A stretch of DNA of 64,000 nt from Algoriphagus sp. (lineage in GTDB: Bacteria; Bacteroidota; Bacteroidia; Cytophagales; Cyclobacteriaceae): the NCBI RefSeq assembly GCF_024305035.1, contig NZ_JAMWZB010000027.1, positions 1 to 64,000 on the forward strand, read 5' to 3'. Of the stretch, positions 37,018 to 47,427 are shown piece by piece (position 1 is the first letter of the stretch; each line of letters starts with the position of its first letter). Under the pieces are notes generated by a model that was not told the DNA's origin, made no database searches, and saw only the letters and a program-made list of their open reading frames with translations. The position numbers and the translations under genes were made by a program.

Positions 37018-37101
37018 GTTAGCTGTTGTTGTTTTTGTGAAATTGACTGCAAATATCGGAATTATTTTTAATCGAAAAAAGCGGAATAAAATTTTACCAA
37101 C

Positions 37102-39051
37102 TTATTCTTTACTCAACGATTCTGAAATAATCCCCTGAAAATACTGAATAAACTCCTCAATCGAGTAGTTGCCGAGGTCACCTTCTCCATGCTTTCTTAC
37201 CGAGAGCACGCGATTTTCCTGCTCTTTCTCACCCACAATGAGCATAAAAGGCACTTTTTTCACTTCCGAGTCTCTAATCTTACGACCGATTTTCTCATCT
37301 CTGTTATCAATACTACCGGTGATTCCAGCATCTTCCAACAAGGATTTGACTTCCTCAGCGTAAGTGATAAATTTCTCAGAGATCGGAAGAATATTAATTT
37401 GTTCCGGTGAAAGCCAAAGCGGGAAATTACCCGCACAATGCTCAATCAATACTGCGACAAATCGCTCCAAGGAACCAAATGGCGCACGGTGAATCATCAC
37501 CGGTCTATGCTTGGCATTGTCCGAACCGATGTATTCCAATTCAAAGCGCTCAGGTAGATTATAATCCACCTGAATAGTTCCCAACTGCCATTTTCTACCC
37601 AACGCATCCTTGACCATAAAATCAAGTTTCGGGCCATAGAAAGCCGCTTCACCCAATTCGGTGACGGTTTCCAAGCCTTTTTCGGCTGCTGCCTCAATAA
37701 TTGCGGCTTCGGCTTTGGCCCAAGCCTCGTCCGTTCCGATGTATTTCTGCTTGTTTTCGGGATCCCGAAGGGAAATCTGGGCAGTGTAATCTTCAAAACC
37801 CAGAGCTTTAAACACATAAAGCACCAAATCAATCACTTTGATAAACTCTTCCTTTACTTGCTCCGGACGGCAGAAAATATGGGCATCATCCTGGGTAAAT
37901 CCTCTCACCCGGGTTAATCCATGCAACTCTCCACTTTGCTCGTAGCGATAGACCGTTCCAAATTCAGCATAGCGAATCGGCAAATCCTTGTACGATCGCG
38001 GCTTATGCTTGTAGATTTCGCAGTGATGAGGACAGTTCATCGGTTTGAGCAAAAACTCCTCCCCTTCATGTGGAGTATGAATCGGCTGAAAGGAATCCTT
38101 TCCGTATTTTTCATAATGACCCGAAGTCTCATACAGCACTTTGTGCCCGATATGAGGCGTGGTCACTTGCTCGTATCCTGATTTGTCTTGAGCTTTTTTC
38201 ATAAAAGCAACCAATCGCTCCCGTAAGAGAGTCCCTTTTGGTAGCCAAAGCGGTAGCCCCTGCCCTACTTTTTCAGAAAAAGTAAACAACTCCAATTCCC
38301 GCCCAATCTTGCGGTGATCCCGCTTTTTGGCTTCCTCCAATAAGGTAAGGTATTCCTGTAGCTCTTTTGCCTTGGGGAAAGTGACCCCGTAGATTCGGGT
38401 TAGCATTTTCCGCTTTTCGTCCCCTCTCCAATAAGCTCCGGCAATATTGGTCAGCTTCACCGCTTTGATAAATCCGGTATTGGGAATATGAGGACCACGG
38501 CAAAGATCCGTGAAATTGCCCTGCTCATAAAAAGTGATCGAACCGTCTTCCAATCCTTCCAAGAGATCGAGCTTATACTCGTCGCCTTTTTCCTGATAGT
38601 ATGCGATGGCGTCTTTCTTTGAAATCGCTTTTCGGACATATTCATTTTTTTCCCGGGCCAGTTCGATCATTTTTTGCTCGATCTTTTCCAATTCGGATCC
38701 ATCCAAGGTGTGATCGCCAAAATCTACATCGTAGTAAAAACCCGTTTCAATTGGCGGGCCGATACCAAACTTGATTCCAGGATAAAGCGCTTCCAACGCT
38801 TCTGCCAATAAGTGGGCGGAAGAATGCCAAAAGGTGTTTTTCCCTTCCCCGTCATTCCAGGTCAACAGCTGAACGTTGGAATCCTGCTCGATCGCACGGG
38901 TAGCGTCCCATACCTGACCGTTGACTTTTGCGGCTAGGACATTCCGGGCTAAACCCTCGCTGATACTGGCAGCAATCTGTAGTCCGGTAGTTCCTTTTTC
39001 GTATTCCCTTTCCGATCCATCCGGAAGGGTAATTTTAATGGATTGTGACAT
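37102..39051 (-). CDS. thrS: Threonyl-tRNA synthetase
   Basis: A 649-residue class II synthetase that charges tRNA-Thr. It has the TGS domain ([21 protein letters not shown]), the editing domain with [11 protein letters not shown] and [10 protein letters not shown], the catalytic core with motif 2 [19 protein letters not shown], the zinc-binding Cys/His residues ([14 protein letters not shown]) and the C-terminal anticodon-binding domain. Length is normal. It is the first gene of the thrS-infC-rpmI-rplT operon. The 5' flank has a small inverted repeat (AAAC-AGGC-GTTT near 39070-39081), but I see no clear T-box or operator. Confidence 0.98.
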   Translation of the reverse strand: MSQSIKITLPDGSEREYEKGTTGLQIAASISEGLARNVLAAKVNGQVWDATRAIEQDSNVQLLTWNDGEGKNTFWHSSAHLLAEALEALYPGIKFGIGPPIETGFYYDVDFGDHTLDGSELEKIEQKMIELAREKNEYVRKAISKKDAIAYYQEKGDEYKLDLLEGLEDGSITFYEQGNFTDLCRGPHIPNTGFIKAVKLTNIAGAYWRGDEKRKMLTRIYGVTFPKAKELQEYLTLLEEAKKRDHRKIGRELELFTFSEKVGQGLPLWLPKGTLLRERLVAFMKKAQDKSGYEQVTTPHIGHKVLYETSGHYEKYGKDSFQPIHTPHEGEEFLLKPMNCPHHCEIYKHKPRSYKDLPIRYAEFGTVYRYEQSGELHGLTRVRGFTQDDAHIFCRPEQVKEEFIKVIDLVLYVFKALGFEDYTAQISLRDPENKQKYIGTDEAWAKAEAAIIEAAAEKGLETVTELGEAAFYGPKLDFMVKDALGRKWQLGTIQVDYNLPERFELEYIGSDNAKHRPVMIHRAPFGSLERFVAVLIEHCAGNFPLWLSPEQINILPISEKFITYAEEVKSLLEDAGITGSIDNRDEKIGRKIRDSEVKKVPFMLIVGEKEQENRVLSVRKHGEGDLGNYSIEEFIQYFQGIISESLSKE

Positions 39052-39210
39052 AAAATAAATAAGCCTTTACAAACAGGCGTTTGGTTTAAGATGCAAATAT
39101 GCGAAGAGTGATCACAAAGGAAAAATTTAGGCGAAAGGAATGTGTAAATCAATTTTGAATATCCAGTGGATTTTGTAAAAGTCTGACTTCTGAAAAAGCC
39201 AAAAACTGTC

Positions 39211-39534
39211 TTATTTACTTTCTTTTGACTTTTTTAAGGCACTAAAAAGTTCCTTGGGGTCTTGACGATTGTCCCAAAATGCCACAATGGTGATTTGAAG
39301 GCCATCAACTTTGTAATAGATACTAAAATTACCTATCGGAGCGACCCTTACCCCATTGAATTCTGTGGACTTGTAAATAAATGGTCTTTTGGATAGTTGC
39401 CTTGTTTTCTTTGAAACTAAATCTAAAAGTTTTTTTGAGTAGGTGGTGGACTTATTTCGATTAACCCAATATTTTAAAACACCTATAAATTGAAGATCTG
39501 CTGTTTTTGTCCAAATTACAATGCGTTTAGCCAT
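39211..39534 (-). CDS. RelE/ParE-family toxin
   Basis: A 107-residue basic protein with the RelE/ParE fold pattern: the N-terminal strand RIVIWTKTADLQF, helices with QLSKRPFIYKSTEFNGVRV, then NFSIYYKVDGLQITIVAFWDNRQDPKEL, the latter frequent in Bacteroidota toxins of this family. RelE members cut ribosome-bound mRNA and ParE members poison gyrase; the sequence does not decide. It overlaps the antitoxin frame by 19 bases, typical of a type II module. It lies between thrS and a small outer-membrane protein gene. Confidence 0.85.
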   Translation of the reverse strand: MAKRIVIWTKTADLQFIGVLKYWVNRNKSTTYSKKLLDLVSKKTRQLSKRPFIYKSTEFNGVRVAPIGNFSIYYKVDGLQITIVAFWDNRQDPKELFSALKKSKESK

Positions 39535-39758
39535 TCCAGATTTCTTTTGTCCATGGCTTCTTGTGAAATTAACTTCCCATTTTTAATATCCTCCTCACTC
39601 ATTTCCAACATCTTCTTTTGATCTTCTGTCAATTTTGACATTTCGAATACTGAAGAATCAGAAGAAATCAGCTGATCCAAGGCTTGCAAAAAATCCTTAT
39701 TATTGATAGAGAGAATTTTCTCAATTAGTCCATTTCGTAAACTGTCAACTGTAGCCAT
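39516..39758 (-). CDS. Antitoxin of the RelE/ParE module
   Basis: An 80-residue acidic protein directly upstream of the toxin and overlapping it by 19 bases. It is mostly helical, with MLEMSEEDIKNGKLISQEAMDKRNLEWL at its C-terminus, a common pattern for Bacteroidota antitoxins that wrap the toxin. A clear DNA-binding domain is not obvious, so autoregulation is uncertain. Confidence 0.8.
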   Translation of the reverse strand: MATVDSLRNGLIEKILSINNKDFLQALDQLISSDSSVFEMSKLTEDQKKMLEMSEEDIKNGKLISQEAMDKRNLEWLNAL

Positions 39759-39880
39759 TTTAATTTAATTTTATAGCTTAAAATTCGGCATTTTTTAATT
39801 TAATACCAATTCAGCAACGATATCAATATCGAAGAATAGACTTTGTTAAAAGATTTTCTAATAAAATCCACTCAAACGAT

Positions 39881-40444
39881 TCAAAAACTCTTCCCAAAAC
39901 TTAGTCCGGCCCAATAAGGATTGAAGGACCAATTTCCTCCTGTTCTTGGCGGAAAGTCAATAATTGGCGTATAACCCAATCTAAAAAAGAATCCACCTTC
40001 CGGTTTTTGGTACCTGTATCCGACTCTAAGAGGAATGAAGGCGTCAATAACCACTATATCTCTATATCCAATCGTTTCCGAAACTAAATCTAAGCTTGTG
40101 CCTAAGTAGGGGGTAAACCCAATTCCCATTTCCAGGTGATGATTTGACTTTCCGTAAAAGGCTGTCATCTCCAAAGGAACTGTAGGAAGCCAAGTAGTCC
40201 TCGAATCTAATTTTTCATGCCTCCACATAGAAAAACCTGCACTGGCACTTAGCTTTAGCTTCCCTTTTTGATGGAAAATCTTGCTGTAGTTAACTGCATA
40301 GATCCCAGAACTTCCTCCAACTTCAAGATAAATCCCTTTTTTTGCGGTGAAGGTTCCGGGTTCGGTCTGAGCTGTTGCCCCTAAAGAAATAGCGAAAGTC
40401 AAGATCAAAACTGAGATAAAAGCTTTTTGGAATAGATTTTTCAT
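39881..40444 (-). CDS. Small outer-membrane beta-barrel protein, function unknown
   Basis: A 187-residue protein with a signal peptide ending LGATAQ. The mature part has alternating strands with many aromatic and Gly residues (GIYLEVGGSSGIYAVNYSKIF, GFFFRLGYTPII) and ends in a Phe (GLSFGKSF), as outer-membrane barrels do. Eight strands would fit the length. I do not recognise a named family. It appears monocistronic; nothing nearby suggests its role. Confidence 0.7.
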   Translation of the reverse strand: MKNLFQKAFISVLILTFAISLGATAQTEPGTFTAKKGIYLEVGGSSGIYAVNYSKIFHQKGKLKLSASAGFSMWRHEKLDSRTTWLPTVPLEMTAFYGKSNHHLEMGIGFTPYLGTSLDLVSETIGYRDIVVIDAFIPLRVGYRYQKPEGGFFFRLGYTPIIDFPPRTGGNWSFNPYWAGLSFGKSF

Positions 40445-40541
40445 GATTGGGACTTTAAAAATGAAATCATCTGATCGATAAAGATCTCTGAGTTAGACTA
40501 TTCCTCTAAACTAATCGTTTTTTTTTTCAAACAAAATTTTT

Positions 40542-43019
40542 TTACAAAATAATCTGCGCACTGACCTTTACCACAAAGGGATTGGCTTCGGGCACATCCA
40601 AGTAGGTCATCCGATGAATAAAATCCACCCGGAAAAACTTAAAAATATTTTCGATCCCATAACCCAACTCCACATAGGGTTTGTTGGGGTCTAATCTTCC
40701 GAAAGTTTCAATCGGGTTTCCGGCTGGGTCGATACCGGGGACATTTTCGATATTCTGATCGGAGACCGAACCAAACAGCACATTGGCATTGGCCACTGCA
40801 CGCCATTTCAGTTTTTTGATCAGAGGAATCCGGTTGAGCAGAAATCCTTCAAAGAAATGCCGGTAGCGTAAACTGACAAATTGATCCGAAGCGAATTCAT
40901 TAAAGTTCATCGTATTAAATGCTGCCGTGGTGTAAAACAATGTTTCATTTCCCAAATGGTTTTTCAAAATCGGATAAGGGACTTCTCCAAATACCTTTCC
41001 GGCATCCACTTCATACCGTGAAATCCCAAAAAGTCCCATATTCAGCTTTTGATACAGGTAAAAATTCAACTTGTGATAGTTCAAGTCTCCACCGAGCCAT
41101 TGCAGCCCTTTGGCATAATTCACCTCAAAAATCGGCCATCGAGACGGACCAAAGGAAGCCCGTTCATTGTCATTGATAATGATGATTTCATCCCGACCAT
41201 AGCGTAGGCCCGTTCTCACTTCCGTCGCCTCAAAGCGTGATTTCAAATCTCCGCTGCCCTTTTCCCGATAGTAAAAATCAAATAGCGGATCAAATTGGCC
41301 GACATTGACTCCGGCAGAAAACAAAAAGCCTTTGAAAAACTCCCGCTGAAAAGTCAGTCGCTGATTGGAACTTAGAAATGGTCTTCGGAGCGTGCCAAAA
41401 CGGCTTGCGGCCAGAAAGATTGAGTTTCCCTCCAAGGATTCCATTTCCAAACCGACTTGATCAATTTCCCGGCTCGATTTGAGTTCCAACGTTGTCCAGC
41501 GTTTTCGATCCAAAATATGTTTAGCCGAAACACTGTACTTAAATCGCTCATCAATAAATCCATAAGCCAAATAGCCCTGAAAAGCCCATTTCGTACTGAA
41601 TTTATAATTGGTACGTAAGCCCAATCCCCCTCGGAGGCCTTCCACATTATTGAAATTGCCAAACTCCGTCCACGGTCCGATATCAATTTTCCCTACGGGT
41701 AAAAAACCGGTCGCCAAAAATTTTAGCCCTTCCGAGTAAAGTCTTACAATCGGAATTTGCTTCAAGGTATCAACCATCTGCAGCACTGAGAGCTCCTCAG
41801 AGGTCAGCGGATCAGCGCGATTTTGGGACCAAAACTCTTCACTGGATTCGGAAAAATCAGAGTTAAGCTCAACCGAATTATTGAAAAACGAAGTGGGTTT
41901 GGGCTCACTCACCACGATACTGTCAGTGGCTGTGTAAAACTTGGCAAGCAGTCCAGCTGTTTTGGGTGTGATTTGGCCGATTTTGACTTGAACCCGGGTT
42001 TTGGCAGGAATAAGCGGTCCGGCACTGGTCGGAATCAATTCCTGTTGAATTTTAATCCGCTCGATGAAGTTTAGATTGGCACTTTTGGGAATCGTTAAAT
42101 CCACTTGCTTGAGCGCATAGGTGTCTTTATTGATCCAAATAAACCCCTCAAAAGCCAAATCCTGTTCTCGTCTTGGAATTACTTTGAGCAAATAACAGGA
42201 ATCATTTCCCACCAAAACCGAATCCATCAAATCGTAATCATAAAAAGTCTTCCACCCATCGGCGATAGGAGACACAAATTCCTTTTCGACGATGTTCAGC
42301 CAATTTTTGTAGAAATTATATTCTTGAAATGCCGAACCCGTAATCTGCGATGTCGTGGATCCATCCGTGATGCCCACACCGGTCACTTTTGACTTTTCGA
42401 CGATTTCCTTTTTTAAAACAGGATCGTTTCGATAATAAAATTTACTCAGGGTTTCCGAAAAAAATACCGGAAGTATCTTCTCCCCTTCATCGTTGGTCAG
42501 TTGCCGAATACTATCCAAAACAGAAGTTACCTTTTTGACCGTCCGGCGATTGGTAAAGCTTTCCGAAAGGTGGTCAATATCAATTTCGATTTTGGTATAG
42601 TTACTTGTTTCATAGGCCGCTAATTGCCGCTTATCAAATTGATTTTTCCGCTCAACAGCCTCTCGGATGATGGCAAAAGCAGGATTCTCCCCCGCTTCAA
42701 ACACAAAGGTCTCCAACTCCAGATCCGAGGGGCGCAACTGAAAATTAATCACTTGCTCCTGGGTTTGAGCAAGCACTTTGGTTTGGGTGAAGTAACCTAA
42801 ATAACTCACCTGAATACTGTCGTTCAAAACGGCCGATTTGATTTCAAAAAAACCTTCAAAATCGGTGTTCTGGCCGGTCGAGGTTCCTTTCAGTAGGACT
42901 GCAGCAAAGGGAATGGGATCTCCGGTCTCCGCATCGGTGACTTTACCTTTAATGAGAAACTGCCCAAAACTGCTGAAAGACTGAACGAAAAAGAATAGGA
43001 TTAAAAGATAGCGACTCAT
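40542..43019 (-). CDS. DUF5686 outer-membrane protein with carboxypeptidase-regulatory-like domain
   Basis: An 825-residue exported protein. The ATG at 43019 gives a proper signal peptide (MSRYLLILFFFVQSF then SSFGQ); an earlier ATG adds 15 residues. Residues of about 20-105 are a CarboxypepD_reg-like Ig domain (FLIKGKVTDAETGDPIPFAAV). The rest matches DUF5686: a beta-rich periplasmic part, then a barrel-like C-terminal half (about 450-825) ending VKVSAQIIL. DUF5686 proteins are widespread in Bacteroidota and of unproven function; an outer-membrane channel or assembly role is suspected. Monocistronic. Confidence 0.87.
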   Translation of the reverse strand: MSRYLLILFFFVQSFSSFGQFLIKGKVTDAETGDPIPFAAVLLKGTSTGQNTDFEGFFEIKSAVLNDSIQVSYLGYFTQTKVLAQTQEQVINFQLRPSDLELETFVFEAGENPAFAIIREAVERKNQFDKRQLAAYETSNYTKIEIDIDHLSESFTNRRTVKKVTSVLDSIRQLTNDEGEKILPVFFSETLSKFYYRNDPVLKKEIVEKSKVTGVGITDGSTTSQITGSAFQEYNFYKNWLNIVEKEFVSPIADGWKTFYDYDLMDSVLVGNDSCYLLKVIPRREQDLAFEGFIWINKDTYALKQVDLTIPKSANLNFIERIKIQQELIPTSAGPLIPAKTRVQVKIGQITPKTAGLLAKFYTATDSIVVSEPKPTSFFNNSVELNSDFSESSEEFWSQNRADPLTSEELSVLQMVDTLKQIPIVRLYSEGLKFLATGFLPVGKIDIGPWTEFGNFNNVEGLRGGLGLRTNYKFSTKWAFQGYLAYGFIDERFKYSVSAKHILDRKRWTTLELKSSREIDQVGLEMESLEGNSIFLAASRFGTLRRPFLSSNQRLTFQREFFKGFLFSAGVNVGQFDPLFDFYYREKGSGDLKSRFEATEVRTGLRYGRDEIIIINDNERASFGPSRWPIFEVNYAKGLQWLGGDLNYHKLNFYLYQKLNMGLFGISRYEVDAGKVFGEVPYPILKNHLGNETLFYTTAAFNTMNFNEFASDQFVSLRYRHFFEGFLLNRIPLIKKLKWRAVANANVLFGSVSDQNIENVPGIDPAGNPIETFGRLDPNKPYVELGYGIENIFKFFRVDFIHRMTYLDVPEANPFVVKVSAQIIL

Positions 43020-43185
43020 CCCTGAAATTTTGAAGAAAACTAACGTGCTGCAAAATAAATTCATTCCCGTTCCTTTTTCATCAGTTCCCTGTTTTTATTT
43101 CTTAATTCTTCCCTCATTCAAGCTCAGTTTAGCTAAGGGAAATCGCTCCACTCTTGCTATATTTGAACTTTGTTTTTGAGAAAAT

Positions 43186-44388
43186 ATGACATACGATATA
43201 GCGATCATAGGAGGAGGAATCGTCGGCTTGGCGACAGGCTTGAAAATCTTGAACCAAAAACCGGACTTGAAAATCGTCATTTTGGAAAAGGAAAATCAAC
43301 TCGCCAAGCATCAAACGGGAAATAACTCTGGAGTGATTCATTCAGGACTTTATTACAAACCGGGCTCACTCAAAGCTAGCAATTGCATCAAGGGCTATCA
43401 GGAGTTGATTCAGTTTTGCGAAGGCGAAAAGATCCCTTTTGAGATCACCGGAAAAGTCGTCGTCGCCACTCGGCAGGAGCAAAAACCGCTTCTGGATACC
43501 CTGCTCAAAAGAGGCTTGGAAAATGGGCTTGAAGGCACTCGGAAAATCAGTTTGGAGGAACTCAACGAATACGAACCGCATTGCGCCGGAGTGGCTGCTA
43601 TCCATGTGCCGCAGACTGGAATCGTGGATTACCATCAAGTTGCCTTAGCTTATGGGCGTAAAATTCTACAAGCTGGAGGAGCTATTTTATTAAATCATAA
43701 AGTCCTAAGCATAAGCCATAAAAAAGGCATTAATCAAATTGAAACTTCAAATAAAAGCATGGAAGCAAAGTTGGTCATTAATTGCGCGGGACTGTATTCA
43801 GATAAAGTGGCCAAAATGAATGATGAATCCTCTACTGGGGTTAAAATCATTCCCTTCCGAGGAGAATATTTCAAACTCAAAAAAGAAAAAGAGTACCTAG
43901 TCAAAAACCTGATTTATCCCGTACCTGATCCGAATTTTCCTTTTTTGGGGGTGCACTTTACCCGCATGATGAAAGGCGGTGTGGAAGCCGGTCCCAATGC
44001 AGTGCTGGCTTTTCGACGCGAAGGCTATAAAAAATCTCAAATTAACCTTGGAGAATTGGCAGAAACCTTGACTTGGCCGGGTTTTCAAAAAGTAGCGGCC
44101 AAGTATTGGAAAACAGGATTTGGGGAACTGTACCGATCCTTTTCAAAAGCTGCTTTTACCAAAGCTTTGCAGGAATTAATTCCTGAAATCCAAGAATCTG
44201 ATTTAGTCGAAGGCGGAGCTGGCGTCCGTGCCCAAGCCTGTGATCGAACCGGAGGGCTGCTGGATGATTTTGCCATCAAAGAATCTGAGTTTGCCATCAA
44301 CGTGCTCAATGCCCCTTCTCCTGCGGCGACAAGCTCGCTTTCGATCGGAGGAACTGTTGCAAAAATGGCTTTAACTCGATTTAAATAA
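43186..44388 (+). CDS. lhgO: L-2-hydroxyglutarate oxidase
   Basis: A 400-residue FAD-dependent oxidase of the DAO family. The FAD motif IIGGGIVGLATGLKIL opens the protein; KHQTGNNSGVIHSGLYY, the LhgO hallmark, follows near residue 44, and GAGVRAQACDRTGGLLDDF lies near the end. The enzyme oxidises L-2-hydroxyglutarate, a by-product of dehydrogenases, to 2-oxoglutarate and passes electrons to the respiratory chain or oxygen. It is convergent with the glutamate-synthase-like gene, 37 bases apart. Confidence 0.93.
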   Translation: MTYDIAIIGGGIVGLATGLKILNQKPDLKIVILEKENQLAKHQTGNNSGVIHSGLYYKPGSLKASNCIKGYQELIQFCEGEKIPFEITGKVVVATRQEQKPLLDTLLKRGLENGLEGTRKISLEELNEYEPHCAGVAAIHVPQTGIVDYHQVALAYGRKILQAGGAILLNHKVLSISHKKGINQIETSNKSMEAKLVINCAGLYSDKVAKMNDESSTGVKIIPFRGEYFKLKKEKEYLVKNLIYPVPDPNFPFLGVHFTRMMKGGVEAGPNAVLAFRREGYKKSQINLGELAETLTWPGFQKVAAKYWKTGFGELYRSFSKAAFTKALQELIPEIQESDLVEGGAGVRAQACDRTGGLLDDFAIKESEFAINVLNAPSPAATSSLSIGGTVAKMALTRFK

Positions 44389-44425
44389 CTACTTTATTTA
44401 CAGCTATTTTATAAGTAAAAAAAAA

Positions 44426-45943
44426 CTAAACCTGTGTATTGACCGTATCCGGGAAATAGCGATTAGCCAATTTGATCATTTCATCGCCTTTGACCAAATC
44501 ATGCACACTTAAGGTATCGGTATGCTCATGCCCCGCAGCACCAATTAATTCCCGAACTGCTTCAATCGTATTTTGATGAAAGTTAAAAACTCGTTCGGCT
44601 TTATCGGTCACCACAAGCCCTTTGGCTAGACTTCGATTTTGGGTAGCAACTCCTGTGGGACAATCGTTGCTATTGCAGCGCAATGCCTGAATACAGCCTA
44701 AACTAAACATAAATCCCCTAGCCGAATTGCAAATATCCGCACCCAGCGCTATGTTTTTTACAATTGAAAAAGCACTGATTACTTTCCCTGAGGCAATCAA
44801 CTTGATTTCATCCTTCAGGTTGAATTTTTCCAAAGCCGCTTTGACAAAAATCAAAGCCGGTTCCAGCGGTAATCCCACACTGTCTGAAAATTCCAAGGGA
44901 GCCGCTCCAGTTCCTCCTTCTGCTCCATCGATCGTAATGAAATCCGGCCAGTTCTCCTGACTGACCATTTCTTTGCAGAGTTCGATAAATTCCTCCGTTC
45001 TACCAATGCAGAGCTTGATTCCTACGGGTTTGCCACCAGCGAGTTCTCTAAGCTTTTCGATAAACTGAATCATTTCTTGAGGATTGGAAAAGGCGGTATG
45101 GGCAGGAGGTGATAAAACCGTGGTTTCTGGCTTTAAACTTCTTATTTTTGCGATTTCAGGTGTGTTTTTTACACCGGGCAGCACGCCTCCATGACCAGGT
45201 TTGGCTCCTTGGGAAAGCTTTAATTCGATCATTTTTACCTGGGGCAAACTTGCTTTTTCCTTAAAATCGGTTGGAGAAAACTGTCCCGATTCATCTCTAC
45301 AGCCAAAATAACCTGTTCCGATTTGCCAACAGATATCTCCTCCATCTAAATGATAAGAGGCTATTCCTCCCTCTCCGGTATTATGCAAAAAATTGCCCTT
45401 TTTCGCGCCTCGATTCAAGGCACTGATGGCATTACTACTCAGCGAACCAAAACTCATAGCAGAGATATTCAAAATGGATGAGGAATACGGCTGAGTGCAG
45501 AATTTTGACCCTATGGTAATCCGGATATCTTCTTCTTTTGGATGAACGGCATAAATGGAGTGTCGTAATGCCGTGTAATCCTCTCCGCCGATATCTCCCT
45601 GCGTGCCAAAAGGATGGGTATCATTGACGTTTTTGGCGCGACGATAAGCCAGTGCACGGAGATTTCTACTAAATGGTCGCCCATCGGTATTGCTTTCGAT
45701 GAAATACTGCTGAATTTCAGGGCTGATCGATTCGAGCATATAACGGAAATTGCCAATTACTGGAAAGTTTCGACGAATCGCATGTTTTTTCTGAAGGGAA
45801 TCATACACTCCTAAAAAAGTCAACCCAGCTAAAATTGCCAGCACTAAGTATCCAAAACGAAACTCCCGAAATTCATAAAACCACATCAACAAAAAGGTCA
45901 ACAGAAATAGGGAAATTATGGAAATGAAAAATAGTTTTCTCAT
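44426..45943 (-). CDS. FMN-binding glutamate-synthase-like protein, membrane-anchored
   Basis: A 505-residue protein with two N-terminal hydrophobic helices (about 5-50) followed by the FMN/TIM-barrel synthase domain of glutamate synthase (ISAMSFGSLSSNAISALN, GAKPGHGGVLPG, DFITIDGAEGGTGAAPLEF). A C-x5-C-x4-C set (CIQALRCNSNDC) is placed as in the 3Fe-4S site. It lacks the glutaminase domain of GltB, so it is not a complete glutamate synthase. Proteins like this are common and of unproven role. It stands alone on its strand. Confidence 0.88.
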   Translation of the reverse strand: MRKLFFISIISLFLLTFLLMWFYEFREFRFGYLVLAILAGLTFLGVYDSLQKKHAIRRNFPVIGNFRYMLESISPEIQQYFIESNTDGRPFSRNLRALAYRRAKNVNDTHPFGTQGDIGGEDYTALRHSIYAVHPKEEDIRITIGSKFCTQPYSSSILNISAMSFGSLSSNAISALNRGAKKGNFLHNTGEGGIASYHLDGGDICWQIGTGYFGCRDESGQFSPTDFKEKASLPQVKMIELKLSQGAKPGHGGVLPGVKNTPEIAKIRSLKPETTVLSPPAHTAFSNPQEMIQFIEKLRELAGGKPVGIKLCIGRTEEFIELCKEMVSQENWPDFITIDGAEGGTGAAPLEFSDSVGLPLEPALIFVKAALEKFNLKDEIKLIASGKVISAFSIVKNIALGADICNSARGFMFSLGCIQALRCNSNDCPTGVATQNRSLAKGLVVTDKAERVFNFHQNTIEAVRELIGAAGHEHTDTLSVHDLVKGDEMIKLANRYFPDTVNTQV

Positions 45944-45990
45944 GGTTTACTGGACTTTTCACGAATATAAATAATTGAATGAACTTCCTT

Positions 45991-46950
45991 TTAATCTGTC
46001 AAAAATTCCAAGAGTCGATATTCAGCAAATGAAAACTCATTTTTCGGAATCAAAAATCCGGTATGCCCTCCCCGCTTCGGCATTTCTAGGAATAATTCGG
46101 GTTTATCCTGGGCAAGTTTCCGCGGATAACATTCAGGCCCCAAAAGTGGATCATTCAAGGCATTTAAAATCAGGGTTGGAATAGCGATGTGATTCATCCA
46201 ATTATCCGGACTAACGGATTGATAAAAATCAGCCGCATCTTTGAATCCATGCAGCTTAGCTGTAAAATGGGTATCAAATTCATCAAAGGAATTGACTCGA
46301 GCCAACAAATCCAAGTCAATCAACTCGGGAAATTGCATGGCCTTTGCCTGGATTTTGGTTTTCAATTTTCCCAGAAAACGGTTTTTATAAAACTGATTGG
46401 ATTTTAATTTAAGGGTGGCCGCACTGGAGGGAAGGTTACAGGGGGTTGAATAAACTGCGGCTCGCTTGATTTGGGTTGGGAGATCATGTGATTTTTCTCC
46501 CAAATATTTGAGGGTTTGAGCTCCTCCCATACTGATCCCGGACAGAAAAATATGCGGATAATTTCTATTGCTGATTACATGCTGCACGACCGTTTCCAAA
46601 TCATAGCTGGCCCCGTGATGATATAAGATGGGCTTGAGATTGATCTCTCCTCCGCAGCTTCGGTTATTCCAAACTATGACATCAACTCCATGTTGATTAA
46701 ATAATTTGACCAAGCCCATGGCATAGTGTCGATAGGAGTCTCCTTCAAGTCCATGCGAAACAATCAGCAGCCGATCCGAACCCACTTTTGACCAATCCAA
46801 ATTCAGGAAATCACCATCCGGGGTATTGATTTTTTCCCGTTGATAGCTAACTCCTTTGACTGTTCGCAAAAGACTGGGCACGACTGTTTCCACATGTCCG
46901 TTGAGTAAATAGAATGGAGGATTCCTGTATTGAGATGAAATAATAGGCAT
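45991..46950 (-). CDS. YheT-family alpha/beta hydrolase
   Basis: A 319-residue hydrolase of the YheT/ABHD1 family. LLIVSHGLEGDSYRHYAMGL is the family-specific oxyanion-hole region, SGISMGGAQTLKYLGE holds the nucleophile Ser, NALNDPLLG holds the Asp, and RGGHTGFL holds the catalytic His. No signal peptide. Substrates of the family are esters; the physiological one is not known. It is 47 bases upstream of the glutamate-synthase-like gene on the same strand and may be co-transcribed with it. Confidence 0.9.
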   Translation of the reverse strand: MPIISSQYRNPPFYLLNGHVETVVPSLLRTVKGVSYQREKINTPDGDFLNLDWSKVGSDRLLIVSHGLEGDSYRHYAMGLVKLFNQHGVDVIVWNNRSCGGEINLKPILYHHGASYDLETVVQHVISNRNYPHIFLSGISMGGAQTLKYLGEKSHDLPTQIKRAAVYSTPCNLPSSAATLKLKSNQFYKNRFLGKLKTKIQAKAMQFPELIDLDLLARVNSFDEFDTHFTAKLHGFKDAADFYQSVSPDNWMNHIAIPTLILNALNDPLLGPECYPRKLAQDKPELFLEMPKRGGHTGFLIPKNEFSFAEYRLLEFLTD

Positions 46951-47052
46951 GGCACAAAAAACTTAACACGCTATTCATCTTGGGATAAATAGCGCAACCT
47001 AATCAACTGTTACATTTGTGAAGAATTTTCTTCATAGGGTATACAACTAGAA

Positions 47053-47084
47053 AAGCGGAGTCGCAGGTGCAGACTCCTTTTTTT
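47053..47084 (-). terminator. Hairpin after the HPt gene, possibly bidirectional
   Basis: GGAGTC-N9-GACTCC lies right after the HPt stop. It has seven T on the plus side and GCTTTTC on the minus side. The leftward HPt transcript is the only one that reaches it. Confidence 0.55.
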
Positions 47085-47427
47085 ATATCAATTTGGCTAC
47101 CAATTCTATGGCCTGAGAAACTTGAAGATTTAATTTAGCCCAATGGCTTTCAAACTCTTCGCCGAATCCCCGAGATTCTAGGATTTCCTTTCCCTCTTGT
47201 AAAATCTCAGTCAAATCATCAAATTCAAACATCCCTAAGGTGGGCTTCACTTTATGTCTGATTTGTTGGATGGTAACTTCATCACGAAACCTTACCCCCT
47301 GTTCATACACTTCTTTTAGCTCTATTAGCCCATGGTGTATTGCCTGGGTAAGTTCATCTTTGAATTCTTCATCCCCCTCTGCCATATCTACGATGAGTTG
47401 TTGTAGATTAGGATAACTTGTGCTCAT
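47083..47427 (-). CDS. Stand-alone histidine phosphotransfer (HPt) domain protein
   Basis: A 114-residue all-helical protein. I use the ATG at 47427, because the longer frame adds residues that lie inside the upstream gene; ATG overlaps that gene's stop (ATGA), giving translational coupling. The probable phospho-acceptor is His in IRHKVKPTLGMFEF, which fits the HPt pattern H-x-x-K-x4-G. HPt proteins relay phosphate between hybrid kinases and regulators. No kinase is adjacent, so its partner is elsewhere. Its coupling to a flavoprotein gene is unexplained. Confidence 0.78.
   Translation of the reverse strand: MSTSYPNLQQLIVDMAEGDEEFKDELTQAIHHGLIELKEVYEQGVRFRDEVTIQQIRHKVKPTLGMFEFDDLTEILQEGKEILESRGFGEEFESHWAKLNLQVSQAIELVAKLI

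Noticed and set aside
39061..39085. T-box or operator in the thrS leader
   Set aside because: Only a short 4-base stem is visible, with no T-box motif or tRNA-like arms.
44389..44425. Terminator between lhgO and the glutamate-synthase-like gene
   Set aside because: There is an A-run but only a weak, poorly paired stem.
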